A DNA stretch of 8,551 bases, taken from Alphaproteobacteria bacterium. Its GTDB lineage: Bacteria; Pseudomonadota; Alphaproteobacteria; Micavibrionales; Micavibrionaceae. Location: contig JAUICS010000039.1 in NCBI GenBank assembly GCA_030427765.1, forward strand, positions 1 to 8,551, in the 5' to 3' direction. This document shows positions 1 through 5,986 of the stretch, in pieces (position 1 is the first letter of the stretch; each line of letters starts with the position of its first letter). Under the pieces are notes generated by a model. That model was given only the letters and a program-made list of their open reading frames with translations. It searched no databases and had not been told where the DNA came from. Position numbers and translations under genes: made by a program.

Positions 1-543
1 CTTATCGCCGCCCTGATTCACGATTACGGACATGATGGAAAGAAAAACATTGTTGACGGCACACACATTCCATACCGATTGGAAATGCAGTCCTTTAACC
101 TTGCAAAGGATCGATTAAAGTCGGCTGGGCTCACTGATCAGGAATTAGAAATTGTGAAAGCACTTATCCTAACAACCGACGTTACCGGCGACGCGCCATC
201 ACCGGCCGCCAGCGTCAAACGTTATAAGGAAAGCGTGCTGGCTGGCAATCCTGACCCATCACTCCTAAAACCGGAACTGCAGATACTTGCCCAAGACAAT
301 TGGTATGAAGTCGCCCTTATGCTGCATGAAGCCGATATCGGAATTGGCTGCGCCATTTCAACCGCTTATACAAAGTTTAATGGTAAAAACATTAACGATG
401 AATGGAAGACAGAACATACCGCCGAGGGCGACATTGGATTCTTCAAATTTGTTGTTGAGCAGAAAATGTTTTCTGAAACAGGCGCTGCGCTACTCCAAAA
501 CAACTTTGATCAGGTTATGCGCGATTACGGATTAGACGTTTAA
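1..543 (+). CDS. HD-domain phosphohydrolase, class I cyclic-nucleotide phosphodiesterase-like (3' part, cut by window start)
   Basis: The frame is open from base 1, giving 180 visible codons to the TAA at 541-543; the true start lies outside the window, and the TTG at 79 and ATG at 85 are internal. Residues 1-13 read LIAALIHDYGHDG, matching the metal-binding helix of class I cyclic-nucleotide phosphodiesterases (typically AAxIHDxDHPG). H7-D8 would be the HD pair. A following YRLE (25-28) matches the conserved Leu-Glu after this helix, ILTTD (56-60) matches the family's I-x-A/T-T-D segment, and LHEAD (108-112) matches the H-x-A-D helix whose Asp is the last metal ligand. The family hydrolyses cAMP or cGMP to the 5'-monophosphate in the cytoplasm using two divalent metals. 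The upstream histidine ligands and any sensory domain are not visible. Substrate is inferred; another HD phosphohydrolase activity is possible. Confidence 0.6.
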   Translation, partial: LIAALIHDYGHDGKKNIVDGTHIPYRLEMQSFNLAKDRLKSAGLTDQELEIVKALILTTDVTGDAPSPAASVKRYKESVLAGNPDPSLLKPELQILAQDNWYEVALMLHEADIGIGCAISTAYTKFNGKNINDEWKTEHTAEGDIGFFKFVVEQKMFSETGAALLQNNFDQVMRDYGLDV

Positions 544-552
544 TCTTAATAT

Positions 553-1398
553 TTAAGAACCAGGATGGCGACTTGCTTGTAATTGTGCATCAACGATTAA
601 CGCAGGTTCCTCGCCATCAAGTTTGGACTGAATAAACGCTTTTACTTGATCTAAACTATTACTAACAAATACATCACGTGTTTCCGTTGAACGGTAACCC
701 TTATCACGCTCCTCGGGATCAAGTCGCGATATGTCCTCTGAAACAACAATTGCACCTGCTGGTTCACGGCCTTCTGCAATACGTTGAATGTGCAGTTCAT
801 GACGAATTTTTGCCTGCCCTTCTGTCAGGTAGTCACCTAAACCTCCCGCACTAACAAGCGTGCTTTCTGATCTCTCGCTTTCCATTTCAACGCGAATAAG
901 GTCAAATTCGTTTTCAGCGCGTCGTCCCTGTAATATTTCACCAGCATCAATGGCCTCAAATATACTAACATCTGACGGAACGGTGGAAAGGCGATTTTCT
1001 ATACCTGTAAACCCTAAACCTAACAATTCGTTTTGCATGGCGTCAAAATCACTATCGCGATTTACATACCCTTCCCAGCGGGAAATCTTTCCACTCGTAC
1101 CACTTACTTTAAAACTAATATCCTTTTGGCCCGGCGTTTCACGCTTTGAAAAACGTGCCACATCCTTCAACTCCGTAAGACCACTCGCTCCGGTTAAATA
1201 ACCCAAAACCCCTGCACGTGTGACCGGAATGATTTCTATGTTAAGATCCGTCCCCTTAAAATCAGGGCCGTTGCTCCAGCTTGTTGTTGAAATTTTTAAA
1301 ATAGACCTACAGTCATCGCTTAAAACATAGTCAGGTGTGCTTGTGTCACCAATGCCTGTATATCCTAAACGTTCTTTTAAATCTTCTAAAGAACTCAT
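553..1398 (-). CDS. Hypothetical protein, 281 aa, unknown function
   Basis: I do not recognise this protein. It has an ATG start at 1396-1398, preceded on the minus strand by GAAGGG about nine bases upstream, and ends with TAA at 553-555, nine bases from the convergent PDE-like gene's stop. It is soluble-looking and acidic, with no signal peptide or membrane segment and a single cysteine (about residue 30, in DDCRSIL). The N-terminal half carries alternating beta-type segments rich in Ser, Thr and Gly. Residues about 155-215 are charged and probably helical, and the C-terminal part (about 225-270) reads like another small alpha/beta unit. A plausible sigma70 promoter with a perfect TTGACA lies upstream, with an 8-bp inverted repeat between it and the start, so the gene may be monocistronic and regulated. 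No strong intrinsic terminator is visible in the short convergent gap. Confidence 0.75.
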   Translation of the reverse strand: MSSLEDLKERLGYTGIGDTSTPDYVLSDDCRSILKISTTSWSNGPDFKGTDLNIEIIPVTRAGVLGYLTGASGLTELKDVARFSKRETPGQKDISFKVSGTSGKISRWEGYVNRDSDFDAMQNELLGLGFTGIENRLSTVPSDVSIFEAIDAGEILQGRRAENEFDLIRVEMESERSESTLVSAGGLGDYLTEGQAKIRHELHIQRIAEGREPAGAIVVSEDISRLDPEERDKGYRSTETRDVFVSNSLDQVKAFIQSKLDGEEPALIVDAQLQASRHPGS

Positions 1399-1425
1399 AA
1401 CATAACACCCTTCTCACTCTCACCG

Positions 1426-1447
1426 TAACATAACCTGAATTATGTTA
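1426..1447. repeat. Operator-like 8-bp inverted repeat with a further half-site at the start codon
   Basis: TAACATAA (1426-1433), six bases, then TTATGTTA (1440-1447): a perfect 8-bp inverted repeat just downstream of the predicted transcription start of the 281-aa gene. The 9-mer TAACATAAC at 1426-1434 recurs at 1398-1406 next to the ATG, 28 bases away, giving three copies of the half-site in 50 bases. It could be a repressor operator or a leader hairpin; I cannot tell which. Confidence 0.5.
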
Positions 1448-1461
1448 ATAATTTGCTAAGC

Positions 1462-1490
1462 TATGTATTATGAAAAATAACTCATGTCAA
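1462..1490 (-). promoter_or_regulatory. Sigma70-type promoter for the 281-aa gene
   Basis: On the minus strand there is a perfect -35 TTGACA (1485-1490), a 17-base spacer and a weak -10 TACATA (1462-1467). The predicted transcription start is near 1455, about 57 bases before the ATG at 1398. The -35 is perfect but the -10 matches only three of six consensus positions. Another promoter could still be used. Confidence 0.5.
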
Positions 1491-1517
1491 TAAATATTTT
1501 TTAAGACGGCACCGAAT

Positions 1518-3311
1518 TCAAATTGACTCATGCCATGTTTTGGACAGACGCATGGCAGAATTGATTAAACCGACCATCGAATATGTCTGCGGGAAATTGC
1601 CCCAAAGCTCACCTGTTTTAAAATCAAGGTCCTCGGACAAAAGGCCAACATGGTTACGCTTGGTTAGAAGCCATTCGAATTTCTCGCGCGCCTCTTCGGT
1701 ACGACCAATGGCGGCCAGCGCATCAATGTACCAGAATGTACACACGGTAAAGGCGACATCAGGCTTGCTGAAATCATCCTCAATAACATATCTATAAAGA
1801 AGCCCGTCTTCTACCAGTTCCTTTTCAATGCGTTCAACGGTTTTGACAAATTTTGGGTCCTTCGCATCAATAAACCCAACATCATGAAGAAGGAGAAGTG
1901 ATGCATCAAGCTCATCACCGTCAAGTGGCTCCACCAGAGATTGTTTTTCTTCGCTCCACGCACGGTCCATAATCTGACGATGCATGTCGTCTGCATTCTC
2001 ACGCCAGTAAGACGCACGATCATCTAACTTCAATTCACTGGCAATCTTGGCAAGTCTATCCACGGCGACCCAGCACATAACGGCCGAAAACGTGTGCACA
2101 CGACCAAAGGACCGGAATTCCCAAATACCGGCATCGGATGTGTTCCAGTTTTTAAGTGCGCTCTCCCCAAACTCTTCCAACCTATGAAAATCATCCAGTG
2201 TTCCAGGACGTATCAAACGTTTATCAAAAAACGCCTGCGTCAAGGCAAGGATGATTGAACCCCAAACATCATTTTGCTTCTGCGTATACGCGCCATTCCC
2301 AACACGCACCGGCCCCATACCGCGATAACCATCCAGAGATGGTACTTCCTTTTCCTCAAGCGCCCATTCAAGGTCAATTCCGTACATTGGCTGCAAATCC
2401 CGTCCGGTATCGGAACCAATCATGGCAATGTTCATAATAAAATGCAGGTAGTCCTCCATCGTCTTGGTGGTACCCAGACGGTTAAGCGCATTAATCACAA
2501 ACAACGCATCACGGACCCAGCAATAACGGTAATCCCAATTACGCTCCGAGTTCGCAGACTCCGGAACCGATGTTGTCATCGCCGCCAGAACGGCGCCTGT
2601 TTCCTCAAACGTACACATCTTCAGGGTTATGGCGGATCTTATCAATGCGTCCTGCCATTCAAACGGCAGGGCAAGATTACGTGAAAATTCACGCCAATAC
2701 CGCACGGTTTCATTCAGGAAACGTTCACCCGCACCACGTATATCCTGACGAAACGGTTCGTCCTGCCCCAAAATAAACGTATATTTTTTATCAAGCACAA
2801 ACGGTGTTTCATCGTGCACATATATGACGGGCGCATCAGTTGTCAGACGCAAAGACTGGCTAGGCGACACATAACAAATATGGTTTCCCCCGCGCGTAAT
2901 TTTTGGCGCGGTTTCCCCATAATCAAAACGTGGACGCAAACGGACTTTAAGGCGTGCATTACCGACAACCGGTTCGACAATGCGGCAAATCGTAGACGGT
3001 TTAAAATTGCGCCCGTAATGAGGGTAACGCGGCGCGAGGTCCGTGACCTTCACAACGGCACCATTCTTATCATGAAAAACTGTTTCAAGAACGGCCGTGT
3101 TAGCAATGTAATGCTGTTCAGTGCGTTCCAAATCCTGAACCTCAAAATCCCAAAAACCCCAATCGCATTCCGTTCCCGTGCCATTTTGTAGCAATGAACA
3201 AAAAACGGGGTCGCCATTAAAATGAGGCATACATGACCATGTAATCTGACCATGTGTGTTAATAAGCGCACTGAACGAACAATTGCCAATAATGGCTTGG
3301 TTAAGATCCAT
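1518..3311 (-). CDS. Glycoside hydrolase family 15 protein (glucoamylase/trehalase-like)
   Basis: This 597-aa cytoplasmic protein has the usual full length and architecture of bacterial GH15 enzymes. A beta-rich N-terminal domain (about 1-230) opens with AIIGNCSFSALI and a WSCMPHFNGDPVF segment typical of the family. An (alpha/alpha)6 catalytic barrel follows. ERNWDYRYCWVRDA (256-269) is the substrate-binding signature, GIWEFR holds the presumed general acid E398, and LLSEDLD holds the presumed base E560, followed by GELWGNFPQTYSMVGLINSA. The family is inverting and releases glucose from alpha-glucans, or cleaves trehalose in some bacterial members; the substrate cannot be read from sequence. 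I prefer ATG 3311 over the in-frame TTG at 3323, because GCAGG lies five bases before the ATG and nothing SD-like precedes the TTG. It lies 103 bases downstream of the 247-aa gene with no clear terminator between, so co-transcription is likely. There is no signal peptide. Confidence 0.93.
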   Translation of the reverse strand: MDLNQAIIGNCSFSALINTHGQITWSCMPHFNGDPVFCSLLQNGTGTECDWGFWDFEVQDLERTEQHYIANTAVLETVFHDKNGAVVKVTDLAPRYPHYGRNFKPSTICRIVEPVVGNARLKVRLRPRFDYGETAPKITRGGNHICYVSPSQSLRLTTDAPVIYVHDETPFVLDKKYTFILGQDEPFRQDIRGAGERFLNETVRYWREFSRNLALPFEWQDALIRSAITLKMCTFEETGAVLAAMTTSVPESANSERNWDYRYCWVRDALFVINALNRLGTTKTMEDYLHFIMNIAMIGSDTGRDLQPMYGIDLEWALEEKEVPSLDGYRGMGPVRVGNGAYTQKQNDVWGSIILALTQAFFDKRLIRPGTLDDFHRLEEFGESALKNWNTSDAGIWEFRSFGRVHTFSAVMCWVAVDRLAKIASELKLDDRASYWRENADDMHRQIMDRAWSEEKQSLVEPLDGDELDASLLLLHDVGFIDAKDPKFVKTVERIEKELVEDGLLYRYVIEDDFSKPDVAFTVCTFWYIDALAAIGRTEEAREKFEWLLTKRNHVGLLSEDLDFKTGELWGNFPQTYSMVGLINSAMRLSKTWHESI

Positions 3312-3414
3312 ATCCACCTGCAATACTTGTTTAATGGGAAACGATACAACACAATAGGCACGGTTTGAACACGTCCCATAAGGTTATCATAAGGATATTG
3401 AATATATTACGTAT

Positions 3415-4158
3415 CTAGGCAGGGCCGGCGCGAAAACAAGCATGATATACCGGCATGGAAAATAATCGTATCTTCACATCATCCCTTGCCCCGATATCTT
3501 CGGAGTTAACAAGGATTTCATCGCCATCGGGACGGATAGCCACGTGATGAAATGTTTGCCCGATTTGACGTCCTTGATCATCAACATCTTTGCCAATCAC
3601 GATTGTCGATGTCACATAGTATGTTTGAGGATCAAAAACACCATCTCCCATATGCAATGTCTGGATACGATCGTGCAGATTATAAAAACGCGCCATGTCA
3701 AACGCTTCACGCAGGCGATCAACATTCGGAATGAACACCCCTAGCTTTTCCAAGCCGCTTTGATGAAGCAAATATTTTACATTATCAATATCATTCGGTC
3801 CGCACATATCCTGTTTCGCCACAAATAATGGCCTGGCCGGCTTACCAAACATACGGTTTGCAACGGGCCCTAAAAATACAGGCCCTTCCGGCATATCCAT
3901 ACCGGGCACAACTGTTTTTAATGCCTGTCCCTGAAATAATCGCCGCAACAGATAGACGTTCTGAATGATGGAAGCATCGTCCACATCAACATCAGGAACA
4001 TCAATAATTACTTTTTGCCCACCCATTCGGGCATTTAAATGCGGTCCCAATTCCGTCCGTTTACGGATCACATATCGCTGCTTCGCCTCAAGGTCTTTTG
4101 CCTGCTGCTTCAATGCGTCAATAACGCCCTGACTATGTCCATTTGATTTTTTTGCCAC
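3415..4158 (-). CDS. Hypothetical protein, 247 aa, unknown function, GTG start
   Basis: I recognise no known family. The start is GTG at 4156-4158, strongly supported by AGAGGGGG at 4163-4170 on the minus strand, four bases upstream; the stop is TAG at 3415-3417. Residues about 8-35 are a charged helix with coiled-coil character (DALKQQAKDLEAKQRYVIRKR). The rest looks like a compact alpha/beta domain. There is a DVPDVDVDDASI acidic stretch near 53-64, a Gly/Pro-rich MDMPEGPVFLGPVANRMFG segment near 87-105, and a beta-rich C-terminal third. No signal peptide or membrane helix is present. It precedes the GH15 gene on the same strand and may be co-transcribed with it, but nothing in the protein suggests carbohydrate metabolism. 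Confidence 0.78.
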   Translation of the reverse strand: MAKKSNGHSQGVIDALKQQAKDLEAKQRYVIRKRTELGPHLNARMGGQKVIIDVPDVDVDDASIIQNVYLLRRLFQGQALKTVVPGMDMPEGPVFLGPVANRMFGKPARPLFVAKQDMCGPNDIDNVKYLLHQSGLEKLGVFIPNVDRLREAFDMARFYNLHDRIQTLHMGDGVFDPQTYYVTSTIVIGKDVDDQGRQIGQTFHHVAIRPDGDEILVNSEDIGARDDVKIRLFSMPVYHACFRAGPA

Positions 4159-4182
4159 AAAGCCCCCTCTTTCATACGCCTC

Positions 4183-4210
4183 ATTCTCGACACAACAAAC
4201 AATATGTCAA
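4183..4210 (-). promoter_or_regulatory. Sigma70-type promoter for the 247-aa gene (and probably GH15)
   Basis: The minus strand reads TTGACA (4205-4210, perfect -35), a 16-base spacer and GAGAAT (4183-4188; four of six -10 positions). Transcription would start near 4176, giving a leader of about 18 bases containing the strong SD. It sits directly downstream of the terminator of the 93-aa gene, making the next unit independent. Confidence 0.55.
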
Positions 4211-4223
4211 TAAAAAAACACAT

Positions 4224-4249
4224 AAAAAAAGAGGCCATATGGCCTCTTT
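4224..4249 (-). terminator. Intrinsic terminator of the 93-aa gene
   Basis: A perfect 22-base palindrome, AAAGAGGCC-ATAT-GGCCTCTTT (4228-4249), is followed on the minus strand by a run of T (complement of 4224-4230). The stem is GC-rich at its upper part and the U-tract is on the leftward side only, so it terminates leftward transcription from the 93-aa gene, whose stop is about 20 bases upstream. Confidence 0.9.
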
Positions 4250-4269
4250 CCTTTAATATCTTAGATTTT

Positions 4270-4551
4270 TCAACCGCTGACTTGTTCCATAGTGAAGTCG
4301 GCGTTTAAACGTTCTTTTAGATTTTTTAGGAAAAAAGAACGTTTAAAGTCTAAAAAACCCTTCTTTCCTTGCTCATCCGGGGTCTGCATCCATTCGATAG
4401 TCACGTAGACGCGATCCCAGATATCTGCACTTTCTTTTTTACCGCGCGCAGAAAAGTAGTTATGTAGTTTCATTGCCTCCATTAATGCGGCTTCGCCGTG
4501 GATTTCAATGAACTGTTTTGCTGTACGGTGTACTTGTCGATCTATCATCAT
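4270..4551 (-). CDS. Small conserved hypothetical protein, 93 aa
   Basis: The N-terminal 60 residues (VHRTAKQFIEIHGEAALMEAMKLHNYFSARGKKESADIWDRVYVTIEWMQ) follow the pattern of a short helical protein I recall as widespread in alphaproteobacteria: an x-x-x-A-x-x-L/F-I-x-x-H-G-E-x-A start, a central amphipathic helix and a W-x-R-[IV]-x-x-[AT]-I-E end. No function is known to me. The C-terminal third, KGFLDFKRSFFLKNLKERLN, looks like an added basic tail and is encoded by a perfect DNA inverted repeat. AAAGGAG at 4556-4562 lies four bases before the ATG at 4551 and seven before the second ATG at 4548, so the second start may be used. A promoter with a perfect TATAAT lies about 95 bases upstream and a strong terminator follows, so it is probably monocistronic. 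Confidence 0.82.
   Translation of the reverse strand: MMIDRQVHRTAKQFIEIHGEAALMEAMKLHNYFSARGKKESADIWDRVYVTIEWMQTPDEQGKKGFLDFKRSFFLKNLKERLNADFTMEQVSG
4304..4347. repeat. 15-bp perfect inverted repeat inside the 93-aa gene
   Basis: TTTAAACGTTCTTTT (4304-4318) and its exact reverse complement (4333-4347) are separated by 14 bases. In RNA this makes a 15-bp stem within the 3' end of the coding region, about 30 codons from the start of the tail and upstream of the terminator. It encodes the KRSFF...KERLN segment. Confidence 0.8.
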
Positions 4552-4651
4552 GCTACTCCTTTCCCTGTGTAGATGGTTTCAGATAGATTCCCCAAACGCG
4601 TCAGCAAATTTTTATCGTTGTGTTATCTCCTTATATGAAAGTAACACCCTG

Positions 4652-4681
4652 ATTATAGAAAAAGACACACAAAAACTGCAA
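4652..4681 (-). promoter_or_regulatory. Sigma70-type promoter for the 93-aa gene, with inverted repeat at the start site
   Basis: The minus strand has a perfect -10 TATAAT (4652-4657), an 18-base spacer and a weak -35 TTGCAG (4676-4681), preceded by a T-rich stretch. Transcription would begin near 4645, giving a leader of about 95 bases. The predicted start falls in one arm of a 6-bp inverted repeat, GTGTTA (4620-4625) and TAACAC (4642-4647). Confidence 0.5.
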
Positions 4682-4839
4682 ACAAAGAAAATTTACAATT
4701 TAAAAACAAATACTTAAACACGAACAAACGATGCACAACACTGCCTGAAGGTATAGGGATATACCGCATGCATCAAAAACACCTACCCCACACAAATATA
4801 GAAATATTTGGCATATCGTTTGCTTCACATGAGTTATTA
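4682..4839. other. Gene-free spacer between divergent 93-aa and 108-aa genes
   Basis: No convincing gene is present. About 4660-4735 is strikingly rich in A and C on the plus strand and poor in T. A short hairpin, GGTATA-GGGA-TATACC (4750-4765), is followed by the palindrome GCATGC (4766-4771). A -35-like TTGGCA occurs at 4808-4813, upstream of the 108-aa gene, but no good -10 follows at proper spacing. The promoter of that gene is therefore not identified. Confidence 0.5.
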
Positions 4840-4856
4840 AAGGAGAGGGCCTGATT

Positions 4857-5183
4857 ATGAACGATAACAGTGAAGACAATGTTTATGCATTAAAAATGAA
4901 GAAATATGAACTTGATAAAACGCAGGATGAATTCCTGCTTACTCTGCAAGAGAACCGAAAAACGATGGATGCATTGAAGGACTGTGCTGACAAGTTAAAG
5001 GAACACGCCGATAAAACGGTAAAACATATCGAGGACACTATGAAAGCAGAAAAAGAGCTGGATGAACGCATCGCCATAAATGCAGAAATCGCAGCCAAAA
5101 TGTCATCAGTTTCAGATAAACCAAGCGTTGCCGAGCTTATCGCGCTTCGTGAGGAAATCAAGAAACTGCGTAATAAAACATAG
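4857..5183 (+). CDS. Hypothetical helical/coiled-coil protein, 108 aa
   Basis: I do not recognise this protein. The ATG start is well supported by AAGGAGAGG at 4840-4848, eight bases upstream; the stop is TAG at 5181-5183. It is strongly charged (Lys, Glu and Asp make up a large share), has a single cysteine (about residue 43), and is probably helical almost throughout. Residues about 10-75 have the spacing of a coiled coil (LDKTQDEFLLTLQENRKTMDALKDCADKLKEHADKTVKHIE). A short break at SSVSDKPS (about 83-90) is followed by a second helix, AELIALREEIKKLRN. No signal peptide or membrane helix is seen. A structural, scaffold or binding-partner role would fit such a protein but is only a guess. 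It stands alone, with about 200 bases to the next gene. Confidence 0.78.
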   Translation: MNDNSEDNVYALKMKKYELDKTQDEFLLTLQENRKTMDALKDCADKLKEHADKTVKHIEDTMKAEKELDERIAINAEIAAKMSSVSDKPSVAELIALREEIKKLRNKT

Positions 5184-5241
5184 GTGCAATTTCAAAACAC
5201 ATTTCTATTTCTCATACCACTTTGCAAATTGGCGGTATTAT

Positions 5242-5277
5242 ATCCTTGTACACAAAGGATTTAGATAAAATCTCTTT
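5242..5277 (+). repeat. Two mutually exclusive hairpins downstream of the 108-aa gene
   Basis: Hairpin A is ATCCTTGT-AC-ACAAAGGAT (5242-5260), with one bulged base. Hairpin B pairs AAAGGATTT (5254-5262) with AAATC-T-CTTT (5268-5277), with one bulged T and a 5-base loop. Both use AAAGGAT, so only one can form in a given RNA. A third hairpin with a T-tract follows, an arrangement like an attenuator or a structured 3' UTR. Confidence 0.45.
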
Positions 5278-5289
5278 GGAATAGATGTG

Positions 5290-5335
5290 CATTCAGAATG
5301 GTTCTGCCCATCCTGAATGACCGATGCATTTTTTT
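5290..5335 (+). terminator. Terminator-like hairpin with T-tract, rightward
   Basis: CATTCAG (5290-5296) pairs with CTGAATG (5313-5319), and inside it ATGG (5298-5301) pairs with CCAT (5308-5311) across one A/C mismatch, leaving a 6-base loop. Seven T follow at 5329-5335. The nine-base gap between stem and T-tract is longer than ideal. It would end transcripts from the 108-aa gene, or be the 3' end of a small RNA. Confidence 0.5.
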
Positions 5336-5337
5336 AA

Positions 5338-5366
5338 TTGACATAACATCAATTAATTTGTATTTA
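5338..5366 (+). promoter_or_regulatory. Promoter of the 83-aa gene with an overlapping operator-like repeat
   Basis: A perfect -35 TTGACA (5338-5343), a 17-base spacer and a weak -10 TATTTA (5361-5366) place the start near 5373, only about 13 bases before the ATG at 5386. An 8-bp perfect inverted repeat, TTAATTGA (5334-5341), 7 bases, TCAATTAA (5349-5356), overlaps the -35 and is placed like a repressor operator. Confidence 0.5.
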
Positions 5367-5385
5367 TATTTCCATAATAACTAAT

Positions 5386-5637
5386 ATGTGTGGGAAAATG
5401 TACTATCAATCTAATAAACGGTCCGGAGACGGGCCGATTAATGACTTTTTTGAAAAACGTGGTTGCGCGAAAAAACAAGCGGAGCGACTTCTTCATTATC
5501 TGGAACGTGAATGCGGACAAAAGGTCCGTAATAAGGATAATGACATAGATCAGGATGTCCTTGAAACCATCACAAACATGTTCTTTCGAGGTGCCAAGGC
5601 GTTCGAGCAACGCAAAAGAGTTTTGGAAAATACTTGA
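5386..5637 (+). CDS. Hypothetical small basic protein, 83 aa
   Basis: I do not recognise this protein. It has three cysteines (C2, C27 and C43 from the ATG at 5386), a lysine/arginine-rich composition and probable helices at about 17-45 (NDFFEKRGCAKKQAERLLHYLEREC) and about 54-80. The size and charge would suit a nucleic-acid-binding or regulatory protein, but there is no diagnostic motif. The start is uncertain. No Shine-Dalgarno precedes the ATG at 5386, whereas the second ATG at 5398 has only a weak GGGA three bases before it. With the predicted promoter so close, translation may begin on a very short leader. The promoter of the next gene lies over its last codons. Confidence 0.62.
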   Translation: MCGKMYYQSNKRSGDGPINDFFEKRGCAKKQAERLLHYLERECGQKVRNKDNDIDQDVLETITNMFFRGAKAFEQRKRVLENT

Positions 5638-5651
5638 AAATAAGGTAGAAT
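5623..5651 (+). promoter_or_regulatory. Sigma70-type promoter for the 93-aa acidic-tail gene
   Basis: TTGGAA (5623-5628, four of six -35 positions), a 17-base spacer and TAGAAT (5646-5651, five of six -10 positions) predict a start near 5658, about 26 bases before the ATG at 5684. The -35 is embedded in the end of the 83-aa coding region, so the downstream gene can be expressed independently. Confidence 0.6.
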
Positions 5652-5683
5652 AGTCATATTACCATATCCTGGAAGGAATAATA

Positions 5684-5965
5684 ATGGGATCGTTTGCGAA
5701 CGATGAATTTGGCGAAGCCATAGAAATTGATGCCTCAAAGCGTCCTAAACCTGAATATGACAGTGTCGCCGATACAAATTCAGATGCCGCCCAGTACAAA
5801 CAATTAGCCAAAGAATTAAAACAGCAGCGCGCACTCCAAGCCGCACAAGGCCTTGATTTAGCGCCGCCGCCTGCACCATCTCCCGGTTTTGGCGGAAGCG
5901 ATGCCAATTTTATTTCGAACCGTGCCCAATATCAGGATACGTCCTATCAAGACGACGACGACTGA
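5684..5965 (+). CDS. Hypothetical low-complexity protein with acidic tail, 93 aa
   Basis: I do not recognise this protein. The ATG at 5684 is preceded by GGAAGGA about seven bases upstream, a good ribosome-binding site, and the gene has its own promoter. Three parts can be seen. The N-terminus (1-30) is acidic with a KRPKPEY patch. A Gln/Ala/Lys-rich probable helix spans about 35-56 (AAQYKQLAKELKQQRALQAAQG). A Pro/Gly-rich linker, LAPPPAPSPGFGG (about 58-71), leads to a Gln/Ser/Tyr-rich tail ending in four aspartates. The composition suggests largely disordered structure. No signal peptide or membrane segment is present. It converges on the flavoprotein gene with 21 bases between stops and no visible terminator. 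A small interaction or adaptor protein would be a guess. Confidence 0.72.
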   Translation: MGSFANDEFGEAIEIDASKRPKPEYDSVADTNSDAAQYKQLAKELKQQRALQAAQGLDLAPPPAPSPGFGGSDANFISNRAQYQDTSYQDDDD

Positions 5966-5986
5966 TTACCACATCTCTAGCTCGAC

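Noticed and set aside
79..543. A complete 154-aa gene starting at base 79
   Set aside because: The codon at 79 is TTG, no ribosome-binding site precedes it, and the same frame is open back to base 1 with the conserved HD motif at residues 7-8. It is the end of a longer gene.
544..560. Bidirectional terminator between the convergent PDE-like and 281-aa genes
   Set aside because: Only a 5-bp AT stem (CTTAA-TAT-TTAAG) with no T-tract is present, too weak to call.
1480..1517. Terminator after the GH15 gene
   Set aside because: The only symmetry is CGG-TG-CCG, which cannot form a real stem-loop, although T-rich sequence follows on the minus strand.
2274..2684. 136-aa rightward frame inside the GH15 gene
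   Set aside because: It is antisense to an unambiguous GH15 coding region and has no independent start signal or recognisable protein.
4508..4717. Rightward 69-aa reading frame over the promoter region
   Set aside because: It overlaps the 93-aa gene start and its promoter, has no SD, and its second half is Lys/Asn/Thr-rich as expected from A-rich spacer DNA.
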